Origin: a virus
IMG/VR virus record: IMGVR_UViG_3300033153_003362
Span: 1 to 43,884 of that record
Direction: 5' to 3' (one strand)
Length of the DNA: 43,884 bases
Numbering within the stretch: the first letter of the stretch is position 1; every line of letters begins with the position of its first letter. A program made the translations under genes and the position numbers. The notes below the pieces were generated by a model. The model was not told where the DNA came from. It searched no databases and worked only from the letters and a program-made list of their open reading frames with translations. This document shows, piece after piece, positions 16,132 to 26,423 of the stretch.

Positions 16132-19100
16132 TTACCTTCGGAATAAGTTTCCTGTTCTATTATTACTCCCTTTGTTCTTAAATTCAAGTGATTCTACAGA
16201 TTCTCCCATAATGACTGAAAGCGCCTGTAACGGTGTTAACTCTCCTTGTGAGAATTTTATCGCTGCTTGCATCCCGTCATAGGCAATCCCGGGTATCGGC
16301 AGAGTTAAAGCGGATGCTTCTTCTCCTAGCTCAATCCACGCATTAGCGAGATCAGCTACATCATAATACCCTTCTCCCATCGCTTTAGCCATTTTCTTTT
16401 TAATTTGTTTTGTCGCATTCACGATCTTGTCAGAAGCCCCCGCTAGTGTGCTACCGGCCCCGAAAGAGTGGACATCCATAGCCACCGAAATAAGACCCTC
16501 GATTATATCAGGAATAACAAATCCGGCTGTCAGGGGCCCGATAACAATATCCTTCGCTAATTCATCCGCTTCAAAGTCCCCTCCGCGTATCAAGGCTTTA
16601 AGCATCCAACGCATCGTCGGCATCAGCACATGGAACACAATCATCGTATCCAAGAGCTTTTTAAGACCAATCCTGCCTTTCAAATAATCATCCCACGTTT
16701 TCGTATAGATCCTCACGTACTGTATAACTGCGCTCTGAAAATGGGATAGCAACCGCGCTGTCTGACCGGCTTGAAACGGGGAAAGCTGCGTACCAACCGC
16801 AGACTGCTGAGTGTCAACAAGGTGCTGGTCAAATCTACGAAACGCTTCGTTAATATCTCCTGTCTCATTATAAACTTTTCTAAAAATAACCCATCCGGAA
16901 ATTCCCGCGCCAACTCTGTTGCCGGCTCGGACAAAAGCAAAAGCTTTAGGCGTGACCCACTTACGGAACCTATCAACTTTCGTTTTATCTTTCCTCTTAA
17001 TATGCTCGATGGCGTCCCGCATTTCGATCATCAGGTCGCGATAACGAAACTTCATCATCGGCGCTTTAGCCAATATCTCTAATGTGCCGCTAGGGTCGCT
17101 CATAAATTCAGCAAAACCCGCCATCCAATCGCCCCACGTAACATCCTTCTCCGTTAGCGCCATCCACATCGAGGAAGTCTGCATAACAGCTTTGCTCGGC
17201 TCGCCGAGGTAGGCGATAGAAATGTTTGACCTCATTGTGTTGAACAACCCTAGACTAAATTCGTTCATCGATCGCCCGCGAGACATAATGAAGTCAGCCA
17301 TCTTCCTCATATTCTTATAGAAATCGCCGTCTCTTACTGTCCCTCCCGCCAACTCTACCCCGTCGGTAGTTCGGTTTATAGCTTGTCGGACTTCCTTATT
17401 GCGGATCACACTGATGAGGTCTTTCATCGGGAGAGCAAAAGCATTGAAGTGAGCCATTTCCTGAACGAAGTATTGGAAGATTTCAATATCTCCTACTTGC
17501 CTAAATGCCGCGCTCGCCCCCGGCGTTCTCAGCTTCGTTGCTCTCGGGGTTGTCTGTATCAAATCATTGAAATCATCCAACGCGGAAAATACTTCCGACT
17601 CAATGCCAACGTCCCTATGCCAAGGAATGTAATCCTCGACGCGTGGTAAATCCGTTCCCATATACATCCGGTAGACAGGGTTTATAATAGAGTAGACCGT
17701 ATTGTAGAGAGCGCGCTGAGACTGAGCAAATTCCACGTGTGCTTCATTACTCTCAAACTGCTCCATCATTTGCTGCCAATGCTCTAGCGGAATCGCGTTC
17801 CCTCTAACTTGCGAAAGATCAACGTCTTCGTCCCCGTCTTGAAAGGCCTTTTCTTCGAGGTCGTTTCTTGCGTTCTCTCCGGTAAACTGCTCAACCATTT
17901 CAGGAAGCTCGTTTCCGTTCTTATCGTGAGTGACCATCCACCAATACGAAACGTCGGCTTTGGATAAAAGAAGCCTGCCTTTCGACCCGTCATTAAATTC
18001 AATATCCTCCCCAGAATCATAGCCCTTACCTTCGGTAAACCAATCAGCTTTCCACTTAGCGTATTCCTTATTATCTTTAAGACCAAAGGCGCGTTTGGTT
18101 ATATTCTCAAGCGCGTTCATATAAAGGTAATTGAACGAAGCTTCTTTACGTGGTGCTTCATCCAAAGCCGCAATCTTCTTACCAAGAGTAGAGGTATCGA
18201 TATCCTTCGTTCCAATCAAACTTCTAAGCATACTAGACAGATTGCTCGTCGAGTAGTGAGTAAATGTCCTCAGCCACTTAGGTACAAATTTAGGTGCCTT
18301 CTTGGTCATCTGGTCAATAGTTGAAGCGCGTTCCTGTTCTCGTTGTTCCTTTAATTGCTGTTGCTTTATCTTCTGCCCCATTTTAAGGGTTTGAACTTTA
18401 TCCTGCACGTATTTAAGAGCAGTCATCAATTCTTCTTCGCTCTTAACATCAAGCCCCGCGAGGTTTTGGAGAACTTCCATTTCAAAATTCAACCGGTCTA
18501 CATCAATCTCGCCGGCAACAGCATTATCTGTCCCCACCGCATTGAAATAGTTCTTCAACAACGTCTGTTTCTGTCGGAGAAGTTGAGCCGCAGTCTGCCC
18601 GTCAATCTTGCTGACCCGTATTAGCTCATTAGCGACATCCTGCAAAGACGCGGACTTTAAGACCCCGACAGATTTTCCACCCTTTACTTTAGGGGCGACT
18701 TTCCCGAGAACCCTATTTATCTGGTTAAGCAACGCCGGTTTAACAATAGCCAATCTTTCTTGATCGACCTCAGCCAAAAATTTATCAAGAGTGTTCTGTG
18801 TGACTTTTGCCACACGGGTCACAAACTTCTTAGGTACGGCTCTGCCCTTAAATGAATCACGAACATACGCCGCTAAACGATTCCGCGCCGAACTAAGGTC
18901 GTTCTTCTCTGTCCTGAACTGCTCTTTAAGCGCCGCCCTCTCTAAGCGCGCAGCCACCACCTCAGCTAAATTCTTTAATGCCGATATTTTCTGGCCCTTG
19001 GAAGCGACAACTTTCTTCGCCAAATCTTCTCTTTGCGCGGTCGGCAATAACTCAATCTCGTCTAACAATTCTCCGGACTTCTCGCCTAGACTATCCAACT

Positions 19101-20979
19101 TTTTATTCTGCGCTTTAGTGGACTTACCCGCGTCTTTCCGTTCTTGAAGCTCTTTGAGAATAGCGGCTTTCTGTGACTCTATTAAGTCAAGCTCCTGATT
19201 GATCTGCGCTTCCCTGCCTTCGCGTAATACCTTTAATTCTTGTTTGTCGGTCTTTGATAACGCTACCTGACCTTCAAGAGTAAGACCCATTTCATCTGCG
19301 ATCTGCAACATCTTTTGCTTAACTTCCTCTTGATTCTCTGTCAGAGCCTTCCCTTCCTTGACATTCTTTAGAACAGCTTCTATCTGCTTCGTTGTGACCC
19401 CTTCCAACCCATCAGGCATACCCGGGTTAACATTCGCTACGATATTACCCTCCCCGTCTTTAATCTGTTGAGACCCTAGATCGTGGGACGCGACAAATTG
19501 AGATACCTTTTCTAAAGCTTCTATTTCTGTGACAGGCTTCTCGTCTGCTGGCTTCAATACTTGAGAAGCCTCTGCTTGCTCGTCGGGGGTAAGAGGTACC
19601 TTAGTCTGTGCGGCTAATTGCTCCGCCGCATCAATTCTTTTCTGTTCCTCGATCAACGCATCCGGGTCGCTGTCAAGGTAGGTGTCAATGCCCTTGGCTT
19701 TCTGACGCGCCGCAATTCTCTTATTCAACTCAACCAAAGCTTCACTCGCGTTAATCTCACCCGTAGAAATCTTATTTACAATATCTAAATCACTCTCAGT
19801 AGCCCCTAGCCCTTCGCGCAAAACATTCTCTAATATACTTGAGCCCTCAGAGATTGATTTCATTATAATGTGATGGCGGGATTGCTTAGGAATCTCTATC
19901 TCACGTAGAGCTTTATCCATCCGGTTATACGCAAACTGAACAGAAGTTGCACCGGCAGCGCCCCCGCCGACAAAACCTAGTGCCGCCTCAAAAGAGGCTT
20001 CCTTTAATATCTGCCCTAGCGTACGATCTTCTGCTCCGAAAGCTTGCTCAACTCCTGATTCAAAGGTACTCTGAGAAAATTCTTCGATAGCATTTGTGAT
20101 AGCAGAATCCCCGGCTAAAGCCAAACGCGAAGAATACTTCTTAAACAAAAGGCTGATAGACATTTTCTCTAGCTGAGATACCCCCACGCCTATGGTAGAA
20201 CCAAAGCCTAAAGCCGGTACAAAGTCAGCTCCCCGAGCAGTTTGCTCTAAATACTGATTCGCCCCCGCGTGACCCCCGATCGCCCACATAGCTAACTGAG
20301 GGTTAACCGAAGCCAAAAGAGCCGAGGTAGAGATACTCCCGAAAGCCCCTCCAATTTGCATCAAAAGAGGATGGTCTGCATCTGCGGATAAGCTTTGCTG
20401 AAAGCCCTTGGCATTAGCGTACCCGTAAAAACTTAACGCTCTCATCCGCTTCCCTACCCTCTCCGCGATATTAGCGTCGGGGGAAGGAAACAAATCCGCT
20501 GTATCCGCCACATCCCCCGGTCCTTTAATCGGGGGTTCTAAGCCCATAGCTTCGGCGTTTTGCTGGTACACCAAAGGATCGTCTAGGTAAAGCATCCCCG
20601 CCACCGCGGCACCTAATACAGAAGCAACGCCCTCTTTTAACTTCTCAGGGCTTGAGAAACTTTCAATGATATTCCCTAGAGTGCTCGTAACACCTAGAAC
20701 GGTCGTATTGGCGATGTCAGGAACGTAATTCAATATCCCCGCCGCCGGCTCGGCAGCCCAATCTAAAACAGGAACATCCCCCTTCACCATACCCTCTAGT
20801 GCTTTCTCGTACCATAGGTCGTAGCTCTTTCGTTCGATCTCTTGGTCGTTTCCAAATAGCTGTAGCTGGTCAAGACTCATCAAATCAGGAGACAGCCCTA
20901 GCGTTGGCTCCGCCGTACCAAACTCCTGTGGCGTTGCCTCGAAAGCTGCTTCAACTTGGTCTAACCTTAATTCAGCCAT
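16132..20979 (-). CDS. Very large internal virion protein (gp16-like position), polyvalent type
   Basis: 1615 residues, the largest gene, placed where T7 has gp16. Layout: hydrophobic, Gly/Ala-rich N-terminal quarter (about 70-350, e.g. VASVLGAAVAGMLYLDD and AALGFVGGGAAGATS); a long coiled-coil middle (about 480-880, Lys/Glu/Gln-rich); then a mixed domain with membrane-like helices near 1460-1530. I see no transglycosylase motif, unlike T7 gp16. The C-terminal region (FRRFDQHLVDTQQSAVGTQLSP, LLSHFQSAVIQYVRIYTKTW) resembles domains of large polyvalent phage proteins. The likely role is ejection with the DNA and forming a channel across the envelope. SD GGAGAGG precedes the ATG. Confidence 0.8.
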   Translation of the reverse strand: MAELRLDQVEAAFEATPQEFGTAEPTLGLSPDLMSLDQLQLFGNDQEIERKSYDLWYEKALEGMVKGDVPVLDWAAEPAAGILNYVPDIANTTVLGVTSTLGNIIESFSSPEKLKEGVASVLGAAVAGMLYLDDPLVYQQNAEAMGLEPPIKGPGDVADTADLFPSPDANIAERVGKRMRALSFYGYANAKGFQQSLSADADHPLLMQIGGAFGSISTSALLASVNPQLAMWAIGGHAGANQYLEQTARGADFVPALGFGSTIGVGVSQLEKMSISLLFKKYSSRLALAGDSAITNAIEEFSQSTFESGVEQAFGAEDRTLGQILKEASFEAALGFVGGGAAGATSVQFAYNRMDKALREIEIPKQSRHHIIMKSISEGSSILENVLREGLGATESDLDIVNKISTGEINASEALVELNKRIAARQKAKGIDTYLDSDPDALIEEQKRIDAAEQLAAQTKVPLTPDEQAEASQVLKPADEKPVTEIEALEKVSQFVASHDLGSQQIKDGEGNIVANVNPGMPDGLEGVTTKQIEAVLKNVKEGKALTENQEEVKQKMLQIADEMGLTLEGQVALSKTDKQELKVLREGREAQINQELDLIESQKAAILKELQERKDAGKSTKAQNKKLDSLGEKSGELLDEIELLPTAQREDLAKKVVASKGQKISALKNLAEVVAARLERAALKEQFRTEKNDLSSARNRLAAYVRDSFKGRAVPKKFVTRVAKVTQNTLDKFLAEVDQERLAIVKPALLNQINRVLGKVAPKVKGGKSVGVLKSASLQDVANELIRVSKIDGQTAAQLLRQKQTLLKNYFNAVGTDNAVAGEIDVDRLNFEMEVLQNLAGLDVKSEEELMTALKYVQDKVQTLKMGQKIKQQQLKEQREQERASTIDQMTKKAPKFVPKWLRTFTHYSTSNLSSMLRSLIGTKDIDTSTLGKKIAALDEAPRKEASFNYLYMNALENITKRAFGLKDNKEYAKWKADWFTEGKGYDSGEDIEFNDGSKGRLLLSKADVSYWWMVTHDKNGNELPEMVEQFTGENARNDLEEKAFQDGDEDVDLSQVRGNAIPLEHWQQMMEQFESNEAHVEFAQSQRALYNTVYSIINPVYRMYMGTDLPRVEDYIPWHRDVGIESEVFSALDDFNDLIQTTPRATKLRTPGASAAFRQVGDIEIFQYFVQEMAHFNAFALPMKDLISVIRNKEVRQAINRTTDGVELAGGTVRDGDFYKNMRKMADFIMSRGRSMNEFSLGLFNTMRSNISIAYLGEPSKAVMQTSSMWMALTEKDVTWGDWMAGFAEFMSDPSGTLEILAKAPMMKFRYRDLMIEMRDAIEHIKRKDKTKVDRFRKWVTPKAFAFVRAGNRVGAGISGWVIFRKVYNETGDINEAFRRFDQHLVDTQQSAVGTQLSPFQAGQTARLLSHFQSAVIQYVRIYTKTWDDYLKGRIGLKKLLDTMIVFHVLMPTMRWMLKALIRGGDFEADELAKDIVIGPLTAGFVIPDIIEGLISVAMDVHSFGAGSTLAGASDKIVNATKQIKKKMAKAMGEGYYDVADLANAWIELGEEASALTLPIPGIAYDGMQAAIKFSQGELTPLQALSVIMGESVESLEFKNKGSNNRTGNLFRR

Positions 20980-20980
20980 C

Positions 20981-22513
20981 TTACCTCTCCATATTCATTG
21001 TTGTTACATCCACGACGGGCATACCTTCTTGGTCAAAATCCACAACCTTAAAATTTCCCGCCTTTGTTCTTACCACCTTGCTATCAATAATATCCACTGG
21101 ATAACCCATCTCACTTAAAGTGGCTACAATCTTACCCCTCTTAAACAGAACTTCAACCGCTTCGTCGCTTAGCATATCTATATTATCCGAGGGCAACGTC
21201 TCGTATACTTCCCTTAAAGCGTTCACCTTCCACTCATTTGATTTCTCTTTATGGTCTTTGTAAAAACTCTTAACTTTTCGCTTCATGGATCCGTCTGGGT
21301 CTAGCCTATTATTCTTGAACTCCGTACCTTGGAGAGCTACCTTAGACCAGAACATCCACTTATTATAATTCTTAGCGGAGACCTTACCCTCTTTGGCTCG
21401 TTTGACGACATCCCTCTGGAAAGTGAGAAAGTCGCTCAAGTACGCTGACCTATCAGCGGTGATAGCGCCGTTCTCTTTGCTTACCAAGGCTTCATACTGC
21501 GCGTGCAAACCGCTCTCGGTATTGGTATCCCCCGTAGCCCTCAATAAAATCTGCTCCATCTTAATATCACGAATATCAGCCAACACTTCCGCATACTGTG
21601 TAAGGACTTGCTTTTGAGCGGGATCGGTAGCCGAAGCCGCTTGCGCGGAAACACCTAAAACACGATCATCTAACTGAGAAGCTGTCATTTCGTCGGCGAT
21701 AACGCCTTCCTGTGCTTCAATAACATCCACACTCGCCGCACTTACGGTCTCAAAAAACCTTTTCGACTTCGCACCCTTCTGCATCTTAATGAAATTACCC
21801 TCGACTGTACGGCGGGTCTTCTCGCTAGGCTCCTCTCTACTTTGAATGAAATCCTGAGCGTCAAAGAAACGACCTTCTTCCATCAGCGTGGTCGCCCGCG
21901 CGCGGAACATCGCGTCCTGAGCAGTCCTGAAATTCTTAACCCCTTCTTCCGGTCCCCACGCTCTCTTGTAATTCTCCTCGGTAAAAGTATCATCCGAAAG
22001 CATGATCTCATATTCGTCATCCGTCGCGCCCTGCATAACCGTATCAACATTCATCTGCTGGACATCGACAAGAAATTGCTGATCCATAGCCGAAGTCCGG
22101 TTAATCTCCCACTTCTTATTAGTGACTGACTGTTGAGCCATCAGCCCATCAATATCAGCGCCTATGTCATTCCTCAATCCTCCGCCCTTGACTGTCGAGA
22201 GAACTTCATCTTTAAGCTCTTGGTTCTTTTGGGTAAGAGTGTTATACCCTTCCTCTGGATTCTCCGCGAATCCCTTCTGAATTTCTTGGGCGGCCACCGC
22301 GCTCTTATTAAGGTACTCAGCTTTCTTGCTTGCCCTCTCAGACCTATCCGTACTGGCTTTCTGCTCCTTATACACAGTAGCCGCTACTTGCTGAAACTGA
22401 CCGGCCATCTTAGCGATAGCCCTTGCTTCATCAGCACTGGACGTATCCAGAGTATTTGTCCCCAGTTTAGAGGACACTAATTTATTTCTGAAATGTCTCG
22501 GGACTCTAGCCAT
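20981..22513 (-). CDS. Internal virion protein (T7 gp15-like position)
   Basis: 510 residues, almost entirely helical and charged, with many Lys/Glu/Gln and few aromatic residues. Position between a gp14-like and a gp16-like protein matches T7 gp15, and the length is in the usual range for shorter homologues. It starts with ARVPRHFRNK, a basic N-terminus as in other internal core proteins. The start overlaps the upstream stop (TAATG) behind GGGGGTAT. Assigned mostly by synteny. Confidence 0.75.
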   Translation of the reverse strand: MARVPRHFRNKLVSSKLGTNTLDTSSADEARAIAKMAGQFQQVAATVYKEQKASTDRSERASKKAEYLNKSAVAAQEIQKGFAENPEEGYNTLTQKNQELKDEVLSTVKGGGLRNDIGADIDGLMAQQSVTNKKWEINRTSAMDQQFLVDVQQMNVDTVMQGATDDEYEIMLSDDTFTEENYKRAWGPEEGVKNFRTAQDAMFRARATTLMEEGRFFDAQDFIQSREEPSEKTRRTVEGNFIKMQKGAKSKRFFETVSAASVDVIEAQEGVIADEMTASQLDDRVLGVSAQAASATDPAQKQVLTQYAEVLADIRDIKMEQILLRATGDTNTESGLHAQYEALVSKENGAITADRSAYLSDFLTFQRDVVKRAKEGKVSAKNYNKWMFWSKVALQGTEFKNNRLDPDGSMKRKVKSFYKDHKEKSNEWKVNALREVYETLPSDNIDMLSDEAVEVLFKRGKIVATLSEMGYPVDIIDSKVVRTKAGNFKVVDFDQEGMPVVDVTTMNMER

Positions 22514-22983
22514 TATGCAAATACCCCCGCTGTTTGAGCTGCTGTGCCGGCGGCTTGCGTAAACCCGGATAATACCGCCGCTCGCCCTTTGTTTTCACTA
22601 ATGACGGCTTCCGTAAACCCGAACTTTGTCTCGGCAGTACCTCGTCGTCTTACAGCTGCGATCTCCATATTAAATTGACGCGTGGTGTCTTCCAGTACCG
22701 CTAAAACAGAACCAGCCCCCGGCGTTACACGAATACCGTTAGCGGCAAAAGCTACCCGCTGTGTGGCGAGCATCCGATCACGTTGTTCCTCTCGGCGTAC
22801 CGCTTCTTCCTCAGCTTCGACAGCTGCTAACCTAGCTTGATCGCGCTGTTGGTCGGCTTGCTTCTCCAACGCGTCTTGCTGAGCGAACCCCGCGGAAATT
22901 GACCCAAAGGCTGACATAGCCCCCATCCCGATAACAAGCATTGTCATCGGATCACGGCAAATATTTTCGTGTGGTGCTCTCAT
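22513..22983 (-). CDS. Internal virion protein (T7 gp14-like)
   Basis: 156 residues. A hydrophobic N-terminal segment (about 14-34, MTMLVIGMGAMSAFGSISAG) precedes an Ala/Glu/Arg/Gln-rich helix (QQRDQARLAAVEAEEEAVRREEQRD), then RVAFAANGIRVTPGAGSV, a signature shared by gp14-like proteins of many podoviruses. In T7 this protein is ejected into the outer membrane. The start overlaps the gp13-like stop (ATGA) behind CAGGAG; a later Met at residue 13 is possible. Confidence 0.85.
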   Translation of the reverse strand: MRAPHENICRDPMTMLVIGMGAMSAFGSISAGFAQQDALEKQADQQRDQARLAAVEAEEEAVRREEQRDRMLATQRVAFAANGIRVTPGAGSVLAVLEDTTRQFNMEIAAVRRRGTAETKFGFTEAVISENKGRAAVLSGFTQAAGTAAQTAGVFA

Positions 22984-23426
22984 TTCTCGTCTCCTGAAAT
23001 TATGGAGTACATATAAAAATCTTCTCCCTTTGTATTATAATGCCTCAAGGTTCCTTCTCTCTTAAATCCAAACAGCTCTAAGAACCGGCTATACTTTTCA
23101 TCATTTGCATTACACGTCGCCTGAATCCTGTGATGGAACATCAAGATGCGGTTAAGGTCCGTCTTAATCGCCCGGCAGACCTCGATCGTGTAATAGACCC
23201 ACCCTTTTCCCGGGAGAATAAAAACCTCCCCGATACCAATACCCACAGGAACAACGCCAATTATCATAATAGGGAAGCCGTCGGGATTGCATATCGTTTT
23301 CATATAAGGTGAATCAGCCAATCTATAAAGAGCAGATTCGGGGATACGGCCTATATCGCCGAACATAAATTTCTCGACCTCTAAATCCAAATAATGTTTC
23401 ACGTGAAACGCTTTGGTCTTTATCAT
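22980..23426 (-). CDS. GNAT-like protein at the T7 gp13 position
   Basis: 148 residues. The alternating strands (GFPIMIIGVVPVG, GEVFILPGKGWVYY), the helix after them and the C-terminal KYSRFLELFGFKREGTLRHY block follow the GNAT acetyltransferase pattern, where a neighbouring helix-loop and FGF motif close the fold. T7 gp13, also upstream of gp14, belongs to a related family. The acetyl-CoA-binding Q/RxxGxG/A loop is not clear, so enzymatic activity is doubtful; an assembly role for the tail or core is more likely. The start overlaps the tail tubular B stop. Confidence 0.75.
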   Translation of the reverse strand: MIKTKAFHVKHYLDLEVEKFMFGDIGRIPESALYRLADSPYMKTICNPDGFPIMIIGVVPVGIGIGEVFILPGKGWVYYTIEVCRAIKTDLNRILMFHHRIQATCNANDEKYSRFLELFGFKREGTLRHYNTKGEDFYMYSIISGDEK

Positions 23427-25750
23427 TCTTCCCCTATGTCTATATCCAAAACCAAAGTATTAACCTTAGAAGGCATAGGAACGTCTTGCACTAAAACAAA
23501 CTGCTTCGATTCTTCCCACTGGTCATCAAGGATGACTTCACGATAACCGGTCACTGGCTGTGACGGCCGATCAGTAAGCTGCCCTATCTCAGCCGTTAAC
23601 ACCGTGTCCAGATTATATAAATTCGGGCCATACTTCGTGTAGAAAGATTGGTAAAACAATAGGTTAGCCCGGACGATATTCTGCTTCCTCCCCGCCGAGG
23701 TTTCCCCGCTCCCATTCAATACTAAGAACAGCGAGGAGTATACTCCTTTATAAACGTACCCGAAAGTCACAACAGCTACTTGTCGGTTGAGAGTGACTTG
23801 CCCATTAGTGACAACAACATTGGGATGCGTACGCCCATCTGCTAAAAGCTGAATGGTCTCGCCTTCTAAATGATGAAGACCCCCAAAAGATTTCGTAGTG
23901 AGATACCAGCTATCAGCAGGAATGGCATCGTCATTATCAAAGTCCTCGTCAATATCACAAACAGCTATTGTTGGGGATGTCACCGAGACGATTGTGGCAC
24001 GACCCCCGCCCGCGCGATTCTCGTACTTCTTCCAAATTTCTTTTCCTATGTCGGTCGCAGTATCGGTAAAGACGGCGCCGGAGGCCGTGAATGTTATGGA
24101 TGCCCCCGTTACATCTCCGGGCGTCATTGTAGTTGTACCACCGGCTACGTCTTTACCATTACTGGTCAAGTGGCTGTCTAAATAAGTGAATAGCCTTTGT
24201 TCCTCAAATGTCTCATTTCTGAAATCTTCTTTATCGGTTGTCTCATTATTCTCATTCGTAAAATAGTCTTCTGCGATAAGACCCTCGAAAGGATCTGTGA
24301 AAAATTCATTATACCGAACAGTCACCCCATTGATCGTTCTCTCAATCCCTACCCAAACTCTATCGTACCCAGATAGTTGAGGTTCTACTGTAACGGTCAG
24401 CACCTTAGCATCCGGTCCCCCGGGTAGCAATCTGAACCAGCCAGAGGGGTCTTCTTTAACTTTGGCAACGGCTCCTAATAACCGGCCATCTTCCGTCACC
24501 GCGTAAACAACGTCATCCCGTCCTCGCTGGAAAGCCAGTTGCCTAATCCCGCTTACAGTTAAATGGTTTGTCAAAAATTGTCGGTCGGTGGATCGGTAAG
24601 AGTCTTGCAAGATTTCGTATTCAAAAGAACGTAATTTTCGCGAACCCTTCTGCATATAGAAAAGACTAGACCCGTTTGCAACAGGGGCTAAAAGCTGTGC
24701 ACCATAGGGGCTTATCGGTCTGACACGGACGGCACCGGGAGTAATGGCTTCATTTAACCCGCCGCCGTCCATGGCATTGATACCGCCAGTGGTACCAATC
24801 GCTAGGAAAGGCTCTGTACCAGCAATCCAGTTAATGTAAGCAATATCGCCGTGAGCAGATGAAATAGGGAATATAAGCGCGTCATCGTCGGCAGCGGCAC
24901 CAAGCGTATAATCCTCATAACGGCTAAGCCCTGCACCATCCGGCGCTCGGGTCAAATACATATTGTCGGGGTTATCGATCGTGCCCCCCATAGCCAACCG
25001 CCCTTCGTAAAAAGCTACCGCGCGCGGGTATTTACCCACTCCGGTGAAAGGGTCAAGTGTTCGGGCGTACGTTCCTAAAGTCCAACTGGTCGCGCTCACG
25101 CGAACAAGCTTGTACGGAGCAATATCATTATGCACGAAATACGCTACGTTGCCTTCGCCAGCCCATTGAAATTTGAAAAGCTGGTCAGCCGTGTAAGGGG
25201 AAACGACAGTAAAAACAGACTGCACAGAACCCCCTGACGAATAGGCGGTGAGCACTGTTCCGTCAACCGTGTTCCCGAACAAATCCTCTAACTCAAAATC
25301 ATTCCCTGCGGGATTGCGGACAGTAAAGAACCGGCCGTTAAGCTCTGTCATCCCAACAATACCCATAATACGAACCTCATCGCCGTCAGAGTAGGTATGA
25401 CCTACGGCCGTGATGAGGACAGGATCAGCTTGGGTAGCGGCTGAGATGACAAAGGATGTTGTGTTTAGGGTGATGTTCCCGTCTTCGTAAATCCTGAGAA
25501 GCCCGGGGGTGAACTCAAGAATGTACGTTTCCGCATCAGAAAACTGAAAAGTCTCTTGACGAACGACTTGGTTCTGGTAAGAAGGGTGGACAAATTTAAG
25601 ACCCCCTCTGTATTCAAGAGGACCCTGAGCACGTGGTAGCCAGTTAAGACACCGACGCGCACTAGCGCCATACACTTCTGAATCATTACGGCCGTAGAGG
25701 TCAGATGAAACTTCCCCACCGGCGAAATTATTTATTAGTTGCTCTGGCAT
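23423..25750 (-). CDS. Tail tubular protein B (T7 gp12-like nozzle)
   Basis: 775 residues from the ATG at 25750. The N-terminus (NNFAGGEVSSDLYGRNDSEVYGASARRCLNW) and the LPRAQGPLEYRGGLKFV block are characteristic of the nozzle protein of short-tailed phages. The rest is all-beta and propeller-like (GRLLGAVAKVKEDPSGWFRL, YDRVWVGIERTINGV). It forms the distal tail tube that holds the genome and contacts the fibres. The ATG lies 2 bases after the tail tubular A stop; a TTG 15 bases upstream is the only other candidate. Confidence 0.92.
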   Translation of the reverse strand: MPEQLINNFAGGEVSSDLYGRNDSEVYGASARRCLNWLPRAQGPLEYRGGLKFVHPSYQNQVVRQETFQFSDAETYILEFTPGLLRIYEDGNITLNTTSFVISAATQADPVLITAVGHTYSDGDEVRIMGIVGMTELNGRFFTVRNPAGNDFELEDLFGNTVDGTVLTAYSSGGSVQSVFTVVSPYTADQLFKFQWAGEGNVAYFVHNDIAPYKLVRVSATSWTLGTYARTLDPFTGVGKYPRAVAFYEGRLAMGGTIDNPDNMYLTRAPDGAGLSRYEDYTLGAAADDDALIFPISSAHGDIAYINWIAGTEPFLAIGTTGGINAMDGGGLNEAITPGAVRVRPISPYGAQLLAPVANGSSLFYMQKGSRKLRSFEYEILQDSYRSTDRQFLTNHLTVSGIRQLAFQRGRDDVVYAVTEDGRLLGAVAKVKEDPSGWFRLLPGGPDAKVLTVTVEPQLSGYDRVWVGIERTINGVTVRYNEFFTDPFEGLIAEDYFTNENNETTDKEDFRNETFEEQRLFTYLDSHLTSNGKDVAGGTTTMTPGDVTGASITFTASGAVFTDTATDIGKEIWKKYENRAGGGRATIVSVTSPTIAVCDIDEDFDNDDAIPADSWYLTTKSFGGLHHLEGETIQLLADGRTHPNVVVTNGQVTLNRQVAVVTFGYVYKGVYSSLFLVLNGSGETSAGRKQNIVRANLLFYQSFYTKYGPNLYNLDTVLTAEIGQLTDRPSQPVTGYREVILDDQWEESKQFVLVQDVPMPSKVNTLVLDIDIGEE

Positions 25751-25751
25751 A

Positions 25752-26402
25752 TTAGTTCGGATCAAACAGGAAGTTATGTGGCCCGGCTACTTGGTTTTGT
25801 GAAGCGGGGTTAATACCGACCTGTTTTATTTTGCTTAGTTCATAACGTCTTGGCGGCTGTACTTGACCATTAGCCCCGTAAGCCACACGACGAAGATCAG
25901 TTATGTATTCGCTAATAAAGGTCAGCATAGAAGGCTTCGAGGTCAATTTCATAGCGACACTCAAAGCTAATTCAGCAGCTAACAGATTAGAGAAATACCC
26001 GGGAAACGCAGTCACATCCTCAAAGTCTTGGATAAAGAAAGTATCCAGAGAAGCGGCACCAGCATTATTCATCAGGAGACTCTTACCTTCAATGCGATAA
26101 TCCCATCGTTGTAGAGGGTAATCCCAATCTTTGATTGCGGTCAATTTCAAATAGTTATTAGGGAAAACATAGTAATCTGAATAGCGTGCGATGGTGGGGG
26201 TTCCCCCACGCGGAATAGCTTCACTATGCTGGGCGAAAACCCAATTAGCAGATTCAAGCAATTTGCCCCTTGTAACGTCGTACCAACGGGCAATTAAAAT
26301 CTCAATTTTTGAAGTGGGCGCCTCTATGTTCTCGATCCCTGATGCGTTCAACAGATCAAGAGCAAGCCTACCGATAGCCACCGAGCTTGTTGGCTTTGCC
26401 AT
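25752..26402 (-). CDS. Tail tubular protein A (T7 gp11-like adaptor)
   Basis: 216 residues. The N-terminal pattern LALDLLNASGIENIEAPTS, followed by ARWYDVTRGKLLESANWVFA and DYYVFPNNYLKLTAIKDWD, is typical of the adaptor that joins portal to nozzle in short-tailed phages. It is the first gene after the head-operon terminator; its SD AAGGAGGAG follows directly on the terminator's T-run. Confidence 0.9.
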   Translation of the reverse strand: MAKPTSSVAIGRLALDLLNASGIENIEAPTSKIEILIARWYDVTRGKLLESANWVFAQHSEAIPRGGTPTIARYSDYYVFPNNYLKLTAIKDWDYPLQRWDYRIEGKSLLMNNAGAASLDTFFIQDFEDVTAFPGYFSNLLAAELALSVAMKLTSKPSMLTFISEYITDLRRVAYGANGQVQPPRRYELSKIKQVGINPASQNQVAGPHNFLFDPN

Positions 26403-26423
26403 TTTATCTCCTCCTTAAAAGAA

